From the NCBI GenBank assembly GCA_905221605.1, contig CAJNDS010002634.1:1160546-1224545 (forward strand): a stretch of 64,000 bases of DNA, written 5' to 3'. The position numbers were made by a program, and so were the translations under genes. This DNA is from Symbiodinium natans. Lineage: Eukaryota; Sar; Dinophyceae; Suessiales; Symbiodiniaceae. The notes under the pieces are model-generated. The model saw only the letters and a program-made list of their open reading frames with translations. It did no database searches and was not told the origin of the DNA. Shown here in pieces: positions 20,705 to 30,842 of the stretch (position 1 is the first letter of the stretch; every line of letters begins with the position of its first letter).

Positions 20705-20852
20705 TTGATACGGCAGATGTTGCCCAACATGCGCAACAATTGTAGTCACTTACAACAAGGGAGCCGCAGCACATACTTCATGAATCTTCTCCATGCAGCT
20801 TTACGTTCGCAGGCATTCTGCGGTCTTTCAGCAGTACATCACATGTTCAAGG
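20705..20852 (+). CDS. possible exon
   Basis: IRQMLPNMRNNCSHLQQGSR and onward to HHMFK, then donor GTTCCC. Unknown. Confidence 0.35.
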
Positions 20853-21188
20853 TTCCCGCTGGTTCCCCGCGGCCTACGTGTGTTGTTTCGAGATGTTGGC
20901 TTTGATTGATGGGCTGGTGGGCTGAGTGATGCATTGTTGATTCGTTTTGCTGTGTTGATTCATGGTGCTTGCTGCGGGCTCCGCACCGCTGTGGTTTGAG
21001 ATGCCCGGCACTTGTCTCGGCTTTGATTCACTCTCCGTACCCTAACATTTGGCCCGCATGCTCCCCGAGCAGGGTGTCTGGATCTCGGCAAACTACAGCT
21101 GACCGCTAACAGCCTTACAAACCCCAAAACGCCCGAGGAAGCACCCAAGAGAGGGAGAGCTCAGTTCTCAGAACAGAGAAGAGATATG

Positions 21189-21251
21189 GTTTAGGGTTTA
21201 GGGTTTAGGGTTTAGGGTTTAGGGTTTAGGGTTTAGGGTTTAGGGTTTAGG
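21189..21251. repeat. perfect TTTAGGG tract
   Basis: Nine perfect units. Confidence 0.95.
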
Positions 21252-21262
21252 GTGAGAGTAGC

Positions 21263-21469
21263 TTGAAGACACACCCCAGGCATTCCGTCGCTGATGGGCC
21301 AGTTCGATGCCCCCAAGCTTACCAGTTCGGTGCGGTTGTTCGAGAAGCCCGGCTCCAAATCACACGAACCTATATGGGGCTTGTCAAACCTTTTTGTTGC
21401 TCTCCTGCTCTACGGCCCCGTGCAGTAGAAACCCTTAAAACGACCCAACACAAGGGACCCGTAATTTGA
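21263..21469 (+). CDS. possible exon
   Basis: HSVADGPVRCPQAYQFGAVV then REARLQITRTYMGLVKP, open to TGA. Starts just after a TTTAGGG tract. Unknown. Confidence 0.35.
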   Translation: MKTHPRHSVADGPVRCPQAYQFGAVVREARLQITRTYMGLVKPFCCSPALRPRAVETLKTTQHKGPVI

Positions 21470-21628
21470 GGGAAGACCCATGTGTTTGCAGAACACATAG
21501 GTCTTATACCCGATGTGTAGAGAGACATTTTACCTCTGTTATCTATCAGACGCATGGCCTTCTCAAGATACACCCGAAAGCTTCTGCCTTGGGACTTCGA
21601 TGCTCAGCGCCAGAAAGTTGAGGTGACC

Positions 21629-22560
21629 CCAAACCCTAAACCCTAAACCCCAAACCCTAAACCCAAGACCCTAAACCCGAAATCCTGAACCCGAAACCCT
21701 AAACCCTAAACCCTAAACCCTAAACCCTACAAACCGCAAACTTTTGAAGCTGAGGAGAGTAACCCGTGGATGTGACGATGAGCTCCATGCCATCCTCAAG
21801 GACACTTGGGCTTCCTCCCCTTGCGGTGTTAGGGTTTAGGGTTTAGGGTTTAGGGTCTAGGGTCTAGGGTTTAGGGTTTGGGGTTTGGGGTTTAGGGTTT
21901 AGGGTTTAGGAATATTGAAGGAAGTTAGCCCCGTAGCGTTGAGGGTGTGTTGGGTGGTGCAGGGTTTCGTGAAGCCTCTCGAACAAGTTGTTAGGGTTAG
22001 TAGGGATTCGGCTGCCTACAAGGTAACCCTTTGTTAAGGGCTAGGTAGGCCATCAGAAGCCAAGCAGACCTGTGGAACCGTTCGAGAAGGCTTTTGTTAG
22101 GAAGGTCTCGGGTTTCATGGGTTTGCGTTGGTGCTGAAGACTCGGCTTCTCAGCGCATCACAGAAAAAATGTCCTAAGCCCTGCACCCTAAACCGTCAAG
22201 AGCTGGCCATGTGCAACATGGCCGTTGAGCCCTCCTTGCCTCGATGTAACCTTCCAAGCAATGTGAAGACTTCAGCCTCAATCACGCTCCCCCCCAAACG
22301 GCAACGCCCTATCGACGTGCCTGTGCTTGTGCTTGTGTGCTCCCATTCCTAAACTAAATTCCGGCAAGCCCCGAACCTGCTTTGTGTTCGGGTAGGGCGT
22401 CCGCGCCTGAAATCGCGACTCACATGAATGTGCGTCGATTCGTCTGCCGAAATTGTGAGCAGTTAGGCCCTCAAAGTCCAAGTGCCTTCTCCTGGAGGAG
22501 GTAATGACGACTGCTTCCGAAGCCTAGGCCGAGGGGAGGTATGGGAGGCGAGAGGGGAGG
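21629..22560. other. repeat-rich stretch, no clear gene
   Basis: CCCTAAA-variant tract (21629-21730) and TTTAGGG tract (21830-21911). Short open frames exist (22128-22352) but lack supporting splice signals. Confidence 0.4.
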
Positions 22561-22881
22561 GATGGAGTGTGGGTGAATTTTAGAATTATGTGTACTGTAG
22601 TTATTCATATTAAATGATGTGTAGTCATATTACGAGTACTGCATTCTATTCTTATGATTTGATGCTCTTGCGTTGTTATATTAATTTGATTAGGATGATA
22701 TTTCATTTTTTGTGCTTTTTATGTATTACGTACTTTTACATAATATACTGTTCCTTTGATTTTCTGAGCTTTCATCCCAAGAACTCTGGACCTGCCATCT
22801 CAGTGACACTTGACCAGAGTATTCTCATGTCATTTGTTTTGTTTCCATACTTGCTGGCTATGTGAGTTGTGAACTTACATG

Positions 22882-22933
<52 letters not shown>

Positions 22934-22940
22934 TTGTGTC
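22560..22940. other. AT-rich stretch with (ATT)n
   Basis: T-rich sequence ending in an (ATT) microsatellite of 18 units at 22885-22934; no gene seen. Confidence 0.7.
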
Positions 22941-23199
22941 AAAAAGCGGGCATCCTAGAACAGTTGCGAAGATTCTTAACCCGTCGTGTCTGGCAGGCCC
23001 AGCATCTTGCAGGCCTCCTTGACGACGCGGCCAGAGGAGGCGTTTTCTGACGGCTCCTTGGGTGCTCCTTTTGTGGACTCTCCACGCAGTTCAACCAGCA
23101 GTTGGGCTTAGGGTTTTAGGGTGTAGGGTTTAGGGAGCTTAACTTGCCACTGTATGAAGCCTGCAGCAAGATTCCTGAAGAGAGGCCGCTGTTTTGCAG

Positions 23200-23258
23200 C
23201 ACAATCCCGCGGACACCGCGCGATCCTGTGCATTACTAGGAATGGCCGGTGGGGCAGG
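23200..23258 (+). CDS. possible exon
   Basis: Between TTTTGCAG and GTATGCC, reads HNPADTARSCALLGMAGGA in phase. An alternative frame is longer (23154-23378). Unknown. Confidence 0.4.
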
Positions 23259-23509
23259 TATGCCTTGCCTCACCTCGGGCCTGTTTTTGCCCAGCTGCTC
23301 GGGGTGTTTCTTGCTAACTACCCCAAGGTCCACTGTGACCCCTCCAGCTGTATCAGGTACAACCCAAAGGGAAGGTAAGGTCTGAAAAGGGTTTAGGGTT
23401 TAGGGTGTAGGGTTTAGGGTTTAGGGTTAAGGGTTTCGGGGTTTAAAGGGAGTTCTGGCAACCCTGGTTGTACCTCGAAGGGTTCAGGGGTGGGTATGGT
23501 TTATACATT

Positions 23510-23700
23510 CGGGACCCGTTGTGAACCCTAAAAGGGTTTACGGTTCCTATTACCTTAATAAGGATTATAGTAGTATGGGATACATATATATATATATATC
23601 TATGGTTCCTATTACCTTAATAAGAATTATAGTAGTATGGGGTACACATGTATATATATAACCCCAAATTTAGGATTCATTTGGTCCCCGAGGTAGGGCG
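23510..23700. mobile_element. family N element, copy 2
   Basis: Internal ATTACCTTAATAAGGATTAT block is present twice, separated by (TA)n. The right end is CATTTGGTCCCCGAGG. The left end is unclear. Confidence 0.5.
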
Positions 23701-23743
23701 TGCGAAAGAGTTTGGGGTTTAAGCCAGGGGCGAAATGCTCCAG

Positions 23744-24499
23744 ACTGAGGGGATGGCAAGAGGAATCTAAGAAGAACCCACCCGAGGTCACAGGGGTTTA
23801 GGGTTTAGGGTTTATAGGGTTTATAGGGTTTATAGGGTTTAGGGTTTAGGGTTTAGGGTTTAGGGTTTAGGCTAAGCGCAGGGTTCAGTCCTGGCATGAA
23901 GCTTCCAGGTTCGAAAGGGCTTAGGGTTTGGGGTTGAGGCCTCCGAGAAGTTGCCTCAGACCTTAGGGATACTTGGAAATACTCTTTTAATCTTTGGGCA
24001 CTATAATTCCTAAGAAACAGCTAAAAAACACATTTTATTCTTTGGGCACTATAATTCTTAAAACAACAGCTAAAATCATATTTTCTGCCACTCGTAGGGT
24101 TCCAAGCTCAGTATAGAGACAGCTGGGCAGGCTTGCTTGTTTTCTCTCAGCTGTTCGAAGCACAGCCGAGCTCAAGCTCTCCCCGCTTTCGTCACCTTAG
24201 CGACAGGCGAACAGTGCCCCCACGAGCTTTCTCAGGGATTTTCTTCTATGGTCTCCGCTTTGAGCGGTTGTCTGTGGTAACACCCCACCCCCTAAACATT
24301 CCTACAGTATATTTCTACAGTATTAGGTTTGCTTTAGGTGGCAAAAAACCTCACACTCTGCCCTGTGGTATGATGCGTGTGGGATCGCTTTGTTCACATC
24401 CGGCCTGGTCGAATCAATCTCTTTAAGCCGTTGATCTTTCCTGCCGACGGCCAGTGGTCGAACGGCGGCAAGGCCATGATGACGAAAAAAGACGCATGA
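23744..24499 (+). CDS. four-exon 3' gene part, phase-consistent
   Basis: Exon 23744-23795 (LRGWQEESKKNPPEVTG) ends at GTTTAGGG. Exon 23939-23967 (ASEKLPQTL) runs into a family-P element. Exon 24117-24276 starts at its TATAG end (DSWAGLLVFSQLFEAQPSSS, then FSGIFFYGLRFERLSV) with donor GTAACA. Exon 24428-24499 after CTTTAAG reads PLIFPADGQWSNGGKAMMTK then KDA, TGA. Every join keeps phase. Protein type unknown; Ser-rich linker, no catalytic motif seen. Confidence 0.6.
23968..24116 (+). mobile_element. family P element, copy 1 (intron)
   Basis: Starts GATACTTGGAAATA, ends GGTTCCAAGCTCAGTATAG. Internal block TTTGGGCACTATAATTC is present twice. Donor GA (or AT), acceptor AG. Confidence 0.75.
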
Positions 24500-24755
24500 C
24501 AGGGTTTAGGGTTGTTAAGGGTTAAGGGTTAAGGCAAAAGAGGTTTTGGTAGTCCACCAACTCTTCCCTGGTTTTCATCAGCATGAGGGGATTTATTTCG
24601 CAGTGGCTCAGGTTCCAGGATGCCAAGTAGCATTTTACCCTTTTGGGGAAAGGACCCCATTATACCCCGAGGAAGCCTGAAATGGACCCTAAACCCTAAA
24701 CCCTAAACCCTGAACCCTGAACCCTAAACCCTAAACCCTAAACCCTAAACCGCAG

Positions 24756-24896
24756 TCCCTTCCTGCAAGGCCTTGCGTGGTGCCCGCTGCCGGGCCAGTG
24801 GAGGAAGCGAGACATGCAGCCTTCCATCTCCAGCTTGGCCTGCGAGTCCAGCTAAGCTTATGTGCCAACAAGGTCTACGTAAGCTTGTGCTCCTGA
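24756..24896 (+). CDS. terminal exon after a CCCTAAA tract
   Basis: CCCTAAACCGCAG is followed by a 46-codon open exon, SLPARPCVVPAAGPVEEARH then AAFHLQLGLRVQLSLCANKV, and TGA at 24894-24896. The acceptor is at the end of a telomere-like tract. Product unknown. Confidence 0.5.
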   Translation, partial: SLPARPCVVPAAGPVEEARHAAFHLQLGLRVQLSLCANKVYVSLCS

Positions 24897-24899
24897 AGC

Positions 24900-25140
24900 T
24901 TAGGTAGTAATATGATCTATGCATGGTTACAGCTTCAGTATATTAGATCATACAATATTGAATTACATTACATAATATCTGATAATATGTTTTATGTTAT
25001 ACTATTACATTATATTAATATTGTTTCAATAGTTTATTGATGGTCTGTTAATAGTATGTTTTTTGTTGTATTTAAGTGTATATGAATATTCTATGAATAT
25101 CATAGAATATTATATTAATAGTATGTTGATATTCTACTCA
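24900..25140. other. AT-rich stretch, no gene
   Basis: ATATTA and TAATATT-rich; no coding frame. Confidence 0.6.
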
Positions 25141-25304
25141 TATCATGTTAAATGGTTTTCGTGCTTGGAGATCTGAAATGTCCTCGAGCCTTCATAACTG
25201 TTCGTACGAGGCGCCGTCTCAGGTCCTGTGCCAGAATCGACTGCATGTCTGTAGTAGGCTTTTCGGCCTTATCGAGTTGCAGTGTGTGTGTGCGCGCGGC
25301 ATGG

Positions 25305-25485
25305 AAAAGGCCCGAGAGAAGCCGAAGTTTTTGTGGGACTCGCTGTACAGACAGAGCACCTAGAGTTCCTCAGAGCCATGGCGCACCCGGAGAGCGTCGA
25401 GGAATGGTGCCACTTGCTGCCCAACTTGCTGTGGGAAGAAGGCCTCCCGCAGAAAGCCTTGGGGGGGTGCCCTATGACTTTATGA
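25305..25485 (+). CDS. possible exon
   Basis: TEHLEFLRAMAHPESVEEWC then HLLPNLLWEEGLPQKALGG, ending TGA. The upstream part (25145-25310) has two other open frames, one reading GMEKAREKPKFLWDSLYRQ. Splicing between them is likely but not fixed. Confidence 0.4.
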
Positions 25486-25608
25486 CCCAGACAGTTTTCG
25501 CAAGTTTTCAGTTTACAAGGCTTTAAAGGCATTACAACAATGCGCACATGTCTGCGAAGGCTGGCACAAACTAGCTGTACAGCCCGCTGCCTCCCTTTCC
25601 TACTGCAG

Positions 25609-25718
25609 CTGCCCTTGGGGTGGAATTGCGGCGGCTTCTCCGCAAGGAGTTTGATTCCAGGAAGGACACTCAACAAAAGAGGCTGCGAGTGTTACTTTGG
25701 GTGGGACTCCAAGCAGAG
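25609..25718 (+). CDS. internal exon
   Basis: Acceptor CCTTTCCTACTGCAG, donor GAG/GTTAAGG. Reads ALGVELRRLLRKEFDSRKDT then QQKRLRVLLWVGLQAE, a charged helical segment. Strong splice signals. Product unknown. Confidence 0.55.
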
Positions 25719-25952
25719 GTTAAGGGCTTGTGGTTTACTACAGAACTTAGACATGCACTCCCTAAAGCCCCAAAGCCTAAGCCCCATTAAATCACCCGGA
25801 GTCCCCCCAAGCAGGCGTCATGGGACTTTTCCTTGGACCCCTAAGGTTGCACCCTTGTTTTTTTTAAAGCACCTTTTTAAGGATCCGTTAAGGGAATGTG
25901 AGGGCCATAGTTGGGAGTATACAAAGGGGAGCCTTTCGGGGTAGGGGTGCGA

Positions 25953-26039
25953 GTTGGGACGTTCCCCCTTATACTACCAGTCCGGAATAGGGATTAGAAT
26001 CCCTATTAAGGACTGTCAGCATCAGGGGGAACATCCCAA
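25953..26039. mobile_element. TIR element family C, copy 4
   Basis: TTGGGACGTTCCCCCTTATA and CAGGGGGAACATCCCAA. Inner arms GGGATTAGAATCCC also pair. Confidence 0.8.
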
Positions 26040-26051
26040 TCCTATACCCAG

Positions 26052-26189
26052 CATCCCAAGGTACGAGTCTTATCACATTGAACGGTGGCCTTTGTGCTCA
26101 GGTGAGACTTTCCGTGTCGGACGTCGTCGTTCACAACGCCCCTGAGGACCACCAGCGTGACCTTGGGACCCCGAAGCCTTTAAGCGCCG
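26052..26189 (+). CDS. exon pair after a family-C element
   Basis: 26052-26101 reads IPRYESYHIERWPLCS with a GTGAGA donor. Alternatively GTGCTCAG is an acceptor and 26102-26189 reads VRLSVSDVVVHNAPEDHQRD then LGTPKPLSA before GTAGGG. The two are mutually exclusive. Unknown product. Confidence 0.4.
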
Positions 26190-26289
26190 GTAGGGCGTTA
26201 CGAGGTTTAGGGCTTAGGGTTTAGGGTTTTTGAGCCTGGTTTCTGGGGCTTAAGGTTACAGGCTGTGTAGGGTGTAGGCCTTAGGGAGG

Positions 26290-26620
26290 CTTTAGCCCCA
26301 CAAGCCCAAAGCAGATGGAGGATCCATCCCGGGTCCTGCTGCGACCCGAAGCCAGAGCCTAGGACAACCTTCAGCAGATTTTGGATCGATTGGTGGTTGC
26401 AACACCTGTCTGCCCGTATTGAACCGCCCGACCCCACTCATCACTACCGCCCTAGTAGACACTATTCTCATAGTTCCCAAGAGCCGATCGCGAAGGGTTG
26501 GGTTTCTATGTCTAGAGGGGCCATTTGTCCCCAGAGCCACGGAACGAACTGGACTTGATAGTCTTTGTCTTGCTGGCTGGTTGCACGGCTGAGTTAATCG
26601 CAGAATTCCTTGACGCAATT
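26290..26620. other. coding-like island, strand unresolved
   Basis: The minus frame is open for 108 codons (26292-26618). On plus, QMEDPSRVLLRPEARA ends TAG. No decisive splice signal. Confidence 0.3.
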
Positions 26621-26769
26621 AGCTTTTAATCATGGAGGTTTGGAAGTTTTTGAAGTTTGTTTGGGTGTTGGGTGGAAGCGGCCGTCGGTGGTTCTTCCTT
26701 GATTCTCCCTTCTCGGCCTTTCTTTTTTTGTTGAAGGGGAGTGCTTTAGGAGGTCCGTGTACCGCCAGG

Positions 26770-27170
26770 TAAAACCAACCCCTAAACCCTAAAGCAGAAG
26801 CCCAGAACTCCAGAAACCTTATGTTGAACCAAACAAAAACCCTATAACCTCAAAAAAGCCCTACATAAACCCTGTAAGCTCTACAAACCCTATAGGCCCT
26901 ATAGGCCCCCGCCCCCAAAAAAATGAGGTAAAAAACTCACCCTAACCCTAAACCCTAAACCCTAAACCAATAAAGACCCTTCAAGTGGGAGCTTCAAGGA
27001 TCCTGGGGCGCGCAAGAGTTCTCGGTGTCGAGCCCGGAGCGCCTCGGCCACTGATGGGCTCGTAGTTAGGGTTTAGGGTTTAGGGTTTAAGGTTTAGGGT
27101 TTAGGGTCTAGGGTCTAGGGTCTAGGGTCTAGGGTCTAGGGGGTTTAGGGATTAGGGTTAGTAGTATACT
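26770..27170. repeat. CCCTATA / TTTAGGG / GGGTCTA repeat stretch
   Basis: Degenerate CCCTATAGG (26870-26910), CCCTAAA (26940-26967), TTTAGGG (27066-27105) and GGGTCTA (27106-27140) units with a short possible exon near 26990-27060. Confidence 0.8.
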
Positions 27171-27241
27171 ATAATCCCCCTTAGAGCTAACCCAAAAAGG
27201 AATTAGACTGGACCTTTCAGATAGGGTCCAGGGCTTAGGGT

Positions 27242-27332
27242 TTTTTGCGTTTAGTCTTGACCTTTGCGGGTTTGGCGCTCCCTTGCTTTCTGACTGCTCT
27301 CATGTTGTTCATTCGTGTTGACGGTGACGCAG
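27242..27332 (+). CDS. possible exon encoding a hydrophobic segment
   Basis: Reads LTFAGLALPCFLTALMLFIR then VDGDAGCKSG, a likely membrane helix or signal, directly before a family-P element whose right side carries in-frame stops, so the copy may be broken. Confidence 0.35.
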
Positions 27333-27440
27333 GCTGTAAGTCAGGGATACTGGGAAATATTTTGATTTTTTTGTGTACTATAATTCCTAATAAACAGCTA
27401 AAATTCAAATTTTTGCGAAGGTTCCAAGTTCAGTAGTAAG
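27333..27440 (+). mobile_element. family P element, copy 2
   Basis: ATACTGGGAAATA, then ACTATAATTCCTAATAAACA, then GGTTCCAAGTTCAGTAGTAAG. The TATAG end is altered. Confidence 0.7.
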
Positions 27441-27878
27441 GGAAGGCCTTGCCCGAAGGAGTGACTCTCTATTCGAAGGTTCCAATACTGGGGCCTTAAT
27501 AATTAGAACAGGGCTTGGGGGGTCATTTTCGGAAATTCATATAAGGGACCATAAGGGACAGCCATTAGGAATTATTTCGACCCCTATATTACAGATCTCG
27601 GAATTTCGCAGGGACGCCCCTGGTGTTAAGGGTTGTACATCAGTCGTGTGATGAGAAGCCAGTGAAGGCCTTCCCTGGCCTTTGACGAAAAGCTTACGGA
27701 TGACATACATCAGGTTCGGCGTTAAGGATTACTTACATGCTTTGGGGGTATATGAAGGGAATCCCCCCCCTAGTTTGAGAATGGCCGCTACAGGTTTTGA
27801 GTAGGTATCTTTAAACTTTTTATTTTTTTTTTGCGGGGGGGGGGGGGGAAGTACTACAAGCCCTTAGGGTTTCCTAAG

Positions 27879-27929
27879 GTACTTCGTCGTGAAAGAGCAG
27901 CTTGCGCCGGGAGACGCGATCGTGCACAG
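27879..27929 (+). CDS. possible exon
   Basis: YFVVKEQLAPGDAIVH between CCTAAG and GTGTCT. A G tract (27836-27848) and T tract precede. Unknown. Confidence 0.4.
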
Positions 27930-28103
27930 GTGTCTTCGGCATCGCTGTTGAAACTCTGAACCTGAACCGTGTAGCCTGAACCCTACACCGAGTGCTCTGA
28001 ATGAACCCCCAAGATAATAAGCCCTCTACGCCCGATAGCGTCTCCAGACTCTAAACCCTATAACCGCAAAGGCCCTACAATCGCCGTAAACCCGAACCCC
28101 TAG

Positions 28104-28400
28104 GCGTCGAAGCGCTCGTACCTCGAGCCCAACTTCTTTAATTTTCCTTGTTGGGATGTTTCCCCTTATACTAAGAGCTCCTTAAGAGGGATTCTAGTAG
28201 GGGGTACTATAATCCCTATTTAAGGACTGTTAGTATAAGGGGGAAAATCCCAACCTCCTTGGCAGGTGGTCTTCCTTGAAGTTGTTGCGGCTTTTTGCGG
28301 TCTTGTTCGGCGCGCCCGGGCTTGGAGGCTATGGGTTCCTTCCAGGTCTCAAGCCCAGTTTGGGATTTGCTGGCTTCAAGCTGTGTGTTCGGGTTCAGGG
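28104..28400 (+). CDS. two exons joined across a family-C element
   Basis: Exon 28104-28157 (after CCCCTAG) reads ASKRSYLEPNFFNFPCWD and ends GGGAT at the element. Exon from 28266 (after TTGGCAG) continues in phase 0: VVFLEVVAAFCGLVRRARAW then RLWVPSR, with donor GTCTCA at 28346 or read-through to about 28397. The intron 28158-28265 is GT..AG and is the element plus 12 bp. Product unknown; the second exon is hydrophobic then basic. Confidence 0.55.
28150..28253. mobile_element. TIR element family C, copy 5 (intron)
   Basis: GTTGGGATGTTTCCCCTTAT and AAGGGGGAAAATCCCAAC. Donor GT lies inside the left arm. Confidence 0.8.
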
Positions 28401-28599
28401 TTCATTGGGCTAACCCTAAACCCTAAACCCTAAACTTGCCCTAAAAACCCTAAACCCTAAACCCTGGGCCAGGGTTGCGGTGGCTTAGTAGTTTTAAGGC
28501 ACATAAAATTGGAGCTAGGACTCCGCTGCTTGCATTGGAGCTAGGACTCCGCTGCTTGCCTTGTGGCTCACCTCTATAGTCTTAAAGCATTAACCCTTG

Positions 28600-28702
28600 G
28601 ATGTTCCCCTCTATACTAACATGTGCAGTCCTTGTTAGGATTATCATAGGGTGCACTATAATCATATTAAGGACTGTTAGTATAAGGGGGGAACATCCCA
28701 AC
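28600..28702. mobile_element. TIR element family C, copy 6
   Basis: TTGGATGTTCCCCTCTATAC and AGGGGGGAACATCCCAA. Just upstream, a 26-bp TTGGAGCTAGGACTCCGCTG-type unit is directly repeated (28509-28560). Confidence 0.8.
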
Positions 28703-28711
28703 ATTAAAAAG

Positions 28712-28873
28712 TCAGAAAGCCCTACAGCTCAGGAGCACTTTCAGGCCCACTTCCACAATCCAGAGGTGGCAGCCGAGCTTCGCATGCGCACCCGGAGGAA
28801 CTTCCCGCAGAGACGAGACCGCTTTGGGAAGTTGATCTTTGAGTTTTTTTTTGACAGTCTTTTTGCCGGGTAG
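28712..28873 (+). CDS. terminal exon after a family-C element
   Basis: After ATTAAAAAG, a 53-residue open exon, SESPTAQEHFQAHFHNPEVA then AELRMRTRRNFPQRRDRFGK and a Phe-rich end, TAG at 28871. Reads as a real coding segment; product unknown. Confidence 0.55.
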   Translation, partial: SESPTAQEHFQAHFHNPEVAAELRMRTRRNFPQRRDRFGKLIFEFFFDSLFAG

Positions 28874-28949
28874 AAGCATAAGGTAGTTTGGGAAGGCATG
28901 CTTCATAATCTTAGCTGTCTTCACTGGGTGTGCTTGTAAGAGGCCATCT

Positions 28950-29040
28950 AAAGATTTGTGAGGCTTTCTGACAGCAGAGCTGAGGAGAGGCGACTGCTCA
29001 CAGACCATCACCAGCCCCTGCGGCTCCAATGGCTCTCTTA
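28950..29040 (+). CDS. possible terminal exon
   Basis: FVRLSDSRAEERRLLTDHHQ then PLRLQWLS, TAG. The minus frame over 28712-29029 is also open. Confidence 0.35.
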
Positions 29041-29303
29041 GGTCCTCCTCAAGGGTTCAACCCCAAGTTGAGGGTTGAGGGTTGAGGGGGTTTAGGGTTT
29101 AGGGTATAGGGTTTAGGGGCTTAAGGGGCGAGAGGGTGTTGGGGGGGCGGTTTAGTTTCGCCCTCGGGGGCTTTAAGGGGTTTAGTTTGGGGAGACAGTC
29201 GCACTTTGAAGCAATCAGCTGCATCAGCCACAGTACTGCTGGTTGTCGCCGCCCCCTAGGTTCCCGCCTTAAATAACCTTAATCATCCCTAAATCGCCTT
29301 AAT

Positions 29304-29322
29304 TATGGGGGGGGGGGGGGGG
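29304..29322. repeat. poly-G tract
   Basis: Uninterrupted G run of about 18 after TTAATTAT. Confidence 0.9.
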
Positions 29323-29540
29323 GGTAGCATAGAGGGGGGCTAGTAGGGGAACCCACGAAACGAGGGTTTGTGGTTTCGGTTGCAGGGTTGCGGATTGCAG
29401 GGTTTTTCAGCATCAACAACGTCTTTCACAGCAGATGTTAAGGCTTTTTCGGTTGAGGGCTTCAGGTTTCCCAAACCCACCCTACACCCTAAACCCTAAA
29501 TCCTAAACCCTAAACCCTAAACCCTAAACCCAAAAGAAGC

Positions 29541-29770
29541 CCAGGCCTCTCGGAGCCTTTTGAGTGCATGAACTTCTGCCGACCCCAACGTGAGCCTGGG
29601 ACCCGCGCCTGTGTTTTCTACTATTTGCTTAAGAACCCCCCGAAAAATTAGAAGGTACTATTCCTTGAAAGGGCAGTATAGGGATTATTATTATACATTT
29701 TTTGGGGGGGTTCTTACGCAAATAGTTTTTGGAGGCATGAGGTCAGGTTGTTCCCTTGGTAGCAGCAGGT
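29541..29770 (+). CDS. exons flanking a family-F element
   Basis: After GAAGCCCAG the frame reads LSEPFECMNFCRPQREPGTR and ACVF, then the element 29618-29727, then FGGMRSGCSLGSSR before GTACAACC. An annotation-length frame (29590-30099) crosses the whole element, so part of it is artefact. Confidence 0.4.
29618..29727. mobile_element. TIR element family F, copy 2
   Basis: CTATTTGCTTAAGAACCCCC and GGGGGGGTTCTTACGCAAATAG. Confidence 0.8.
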
Positions 29771-29989
29771 ACAACCAAGGATGCCCAAGTTTACCGGTTT
29801 ACCGGTTTACCGGTGCGGTGCAGGGTCTAGAGTTTAGGGTTTCGGGTTTGGGGTTCCCAAGACTACTGAGAGGTACTAGCAGCGTACTTTTAAGCCATGG
29901 GTGTGGTCGCGGAAGGGTTGAGGTTGAGGGTAGTTATATGGGCTTTACGAGGTATTTGCCTGATAAGATTTCGCGAAATTTAGAATTCC

Positions 29990-30181
29990 GGTGTGCGTCG
30001 GAATGCAGAAAGAGTCAGAATTCACACCTTCCACCCACATCTGGCAAGACCCAGTTGCGAGCACCTCAACTTGCATCAAGCTTCATGCTGGTACGTGGCT
30101 AAAATCGTGCGATCAGCTGTGGAGCCCAACCGACCCAGCAACAAAAAAAACGGCCTCAATCTTGAATGAGGATCCGCAGCT
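29990..30181 (+). CDS. possible exon
   Basis: VGMQKESEFTPSTHIWQDPV and onward to ASILNEDPQLP; the stop is the TAA of the first CCCTAAA unit. A GTACGT donor at 30091 is an alternative end. Confidence 0.4.
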
Positions 30182-30214
30182 TCCCTAAACCCTAAACCCT
30201 AAACCCTACGTCAG

Positions 30215-30572
30215 GACCTTCACCATCCACCACATCTTTCGCACGCCCGGAGACCTCAACCTCTTCGAGTGGGCGACGTCCCACTTCACAGGAGCGCCCC
30301 GGGGCTTGGGGGCGCCTCAGGGCTTAGGCTTTTTGGGGGGTTTAGGGTTTAGGGTTTAGGGTTTAGGGTTGTTCAGTGTTTAGGTTCTGCGAGAGAAAGG
30401 GGCTCGAGGGTCCTGCGGCCTACAAAGGAGTGTCAGGGTTTAGGGTTTAGAAAAAAGGTTTAGGGTTTAGGGATTAGGGTTTAGGGTTTAGGATTTAGGG
30501 GTTAGGGTTGCAAAGGGTTTAGGGTTTCAGGGCATGGGCGAGCACATGGCCATGGAGATTGCCGGATGCTAG
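30215..30572 (+). CDS. 3' exons of a gene upstream of the phosphatase
   Basis: Exon 30215-30291 follows CCCTACGTCAG and reads TFTIHHIFRTPGDLNLFEWA then TSHFT, with strong C-ending codon bias; donor GA. A weaker exon lies at 30382-30433. The terminal exon 30531-30572 after GGTTTCAG reads GMGEHMAMEIAGC, TAG. Telomere-like repeats fill the introns. Product unknown. Confidence 0.5.
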
Positions 30573-30842
30573 GGAGCTCCCAAAGTTTTTTCTGGATCAA
30601 GCCGAAATTCCATGAACCAGACCGAGGCCCTGGCTAGAGCCACGGAATCCTGCAGGAAATGTTATTAGCTCAGAATGAGGGTACTTGTACCGGTTTAGAG
30701 GGGATGGTAGGGGATTATAAGAGGGTTTACAGGGCCCCTTGTTGCCCAGAAGGCGGTGTACGTAGCTGGGGCGTGCGCGAGTGAAGCGCTTTTCGAGGTA
30801 CCAATCCTTTGTGGCCTGGTGCCGGGGCTTGGTCTTCCAACC

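Noticed and set aside
29590-30099. 170-codon plus frame
   Set aside because: It reads straight through a family-F element and telomere-like repeats; only parts look like exons.
30756-30842. Longer N terminus of the phosphatase
   Set aside because: The upstream in-frame start is GTG; the first ATG, in a good context, is at 30843 and matches the usual PP2C start.
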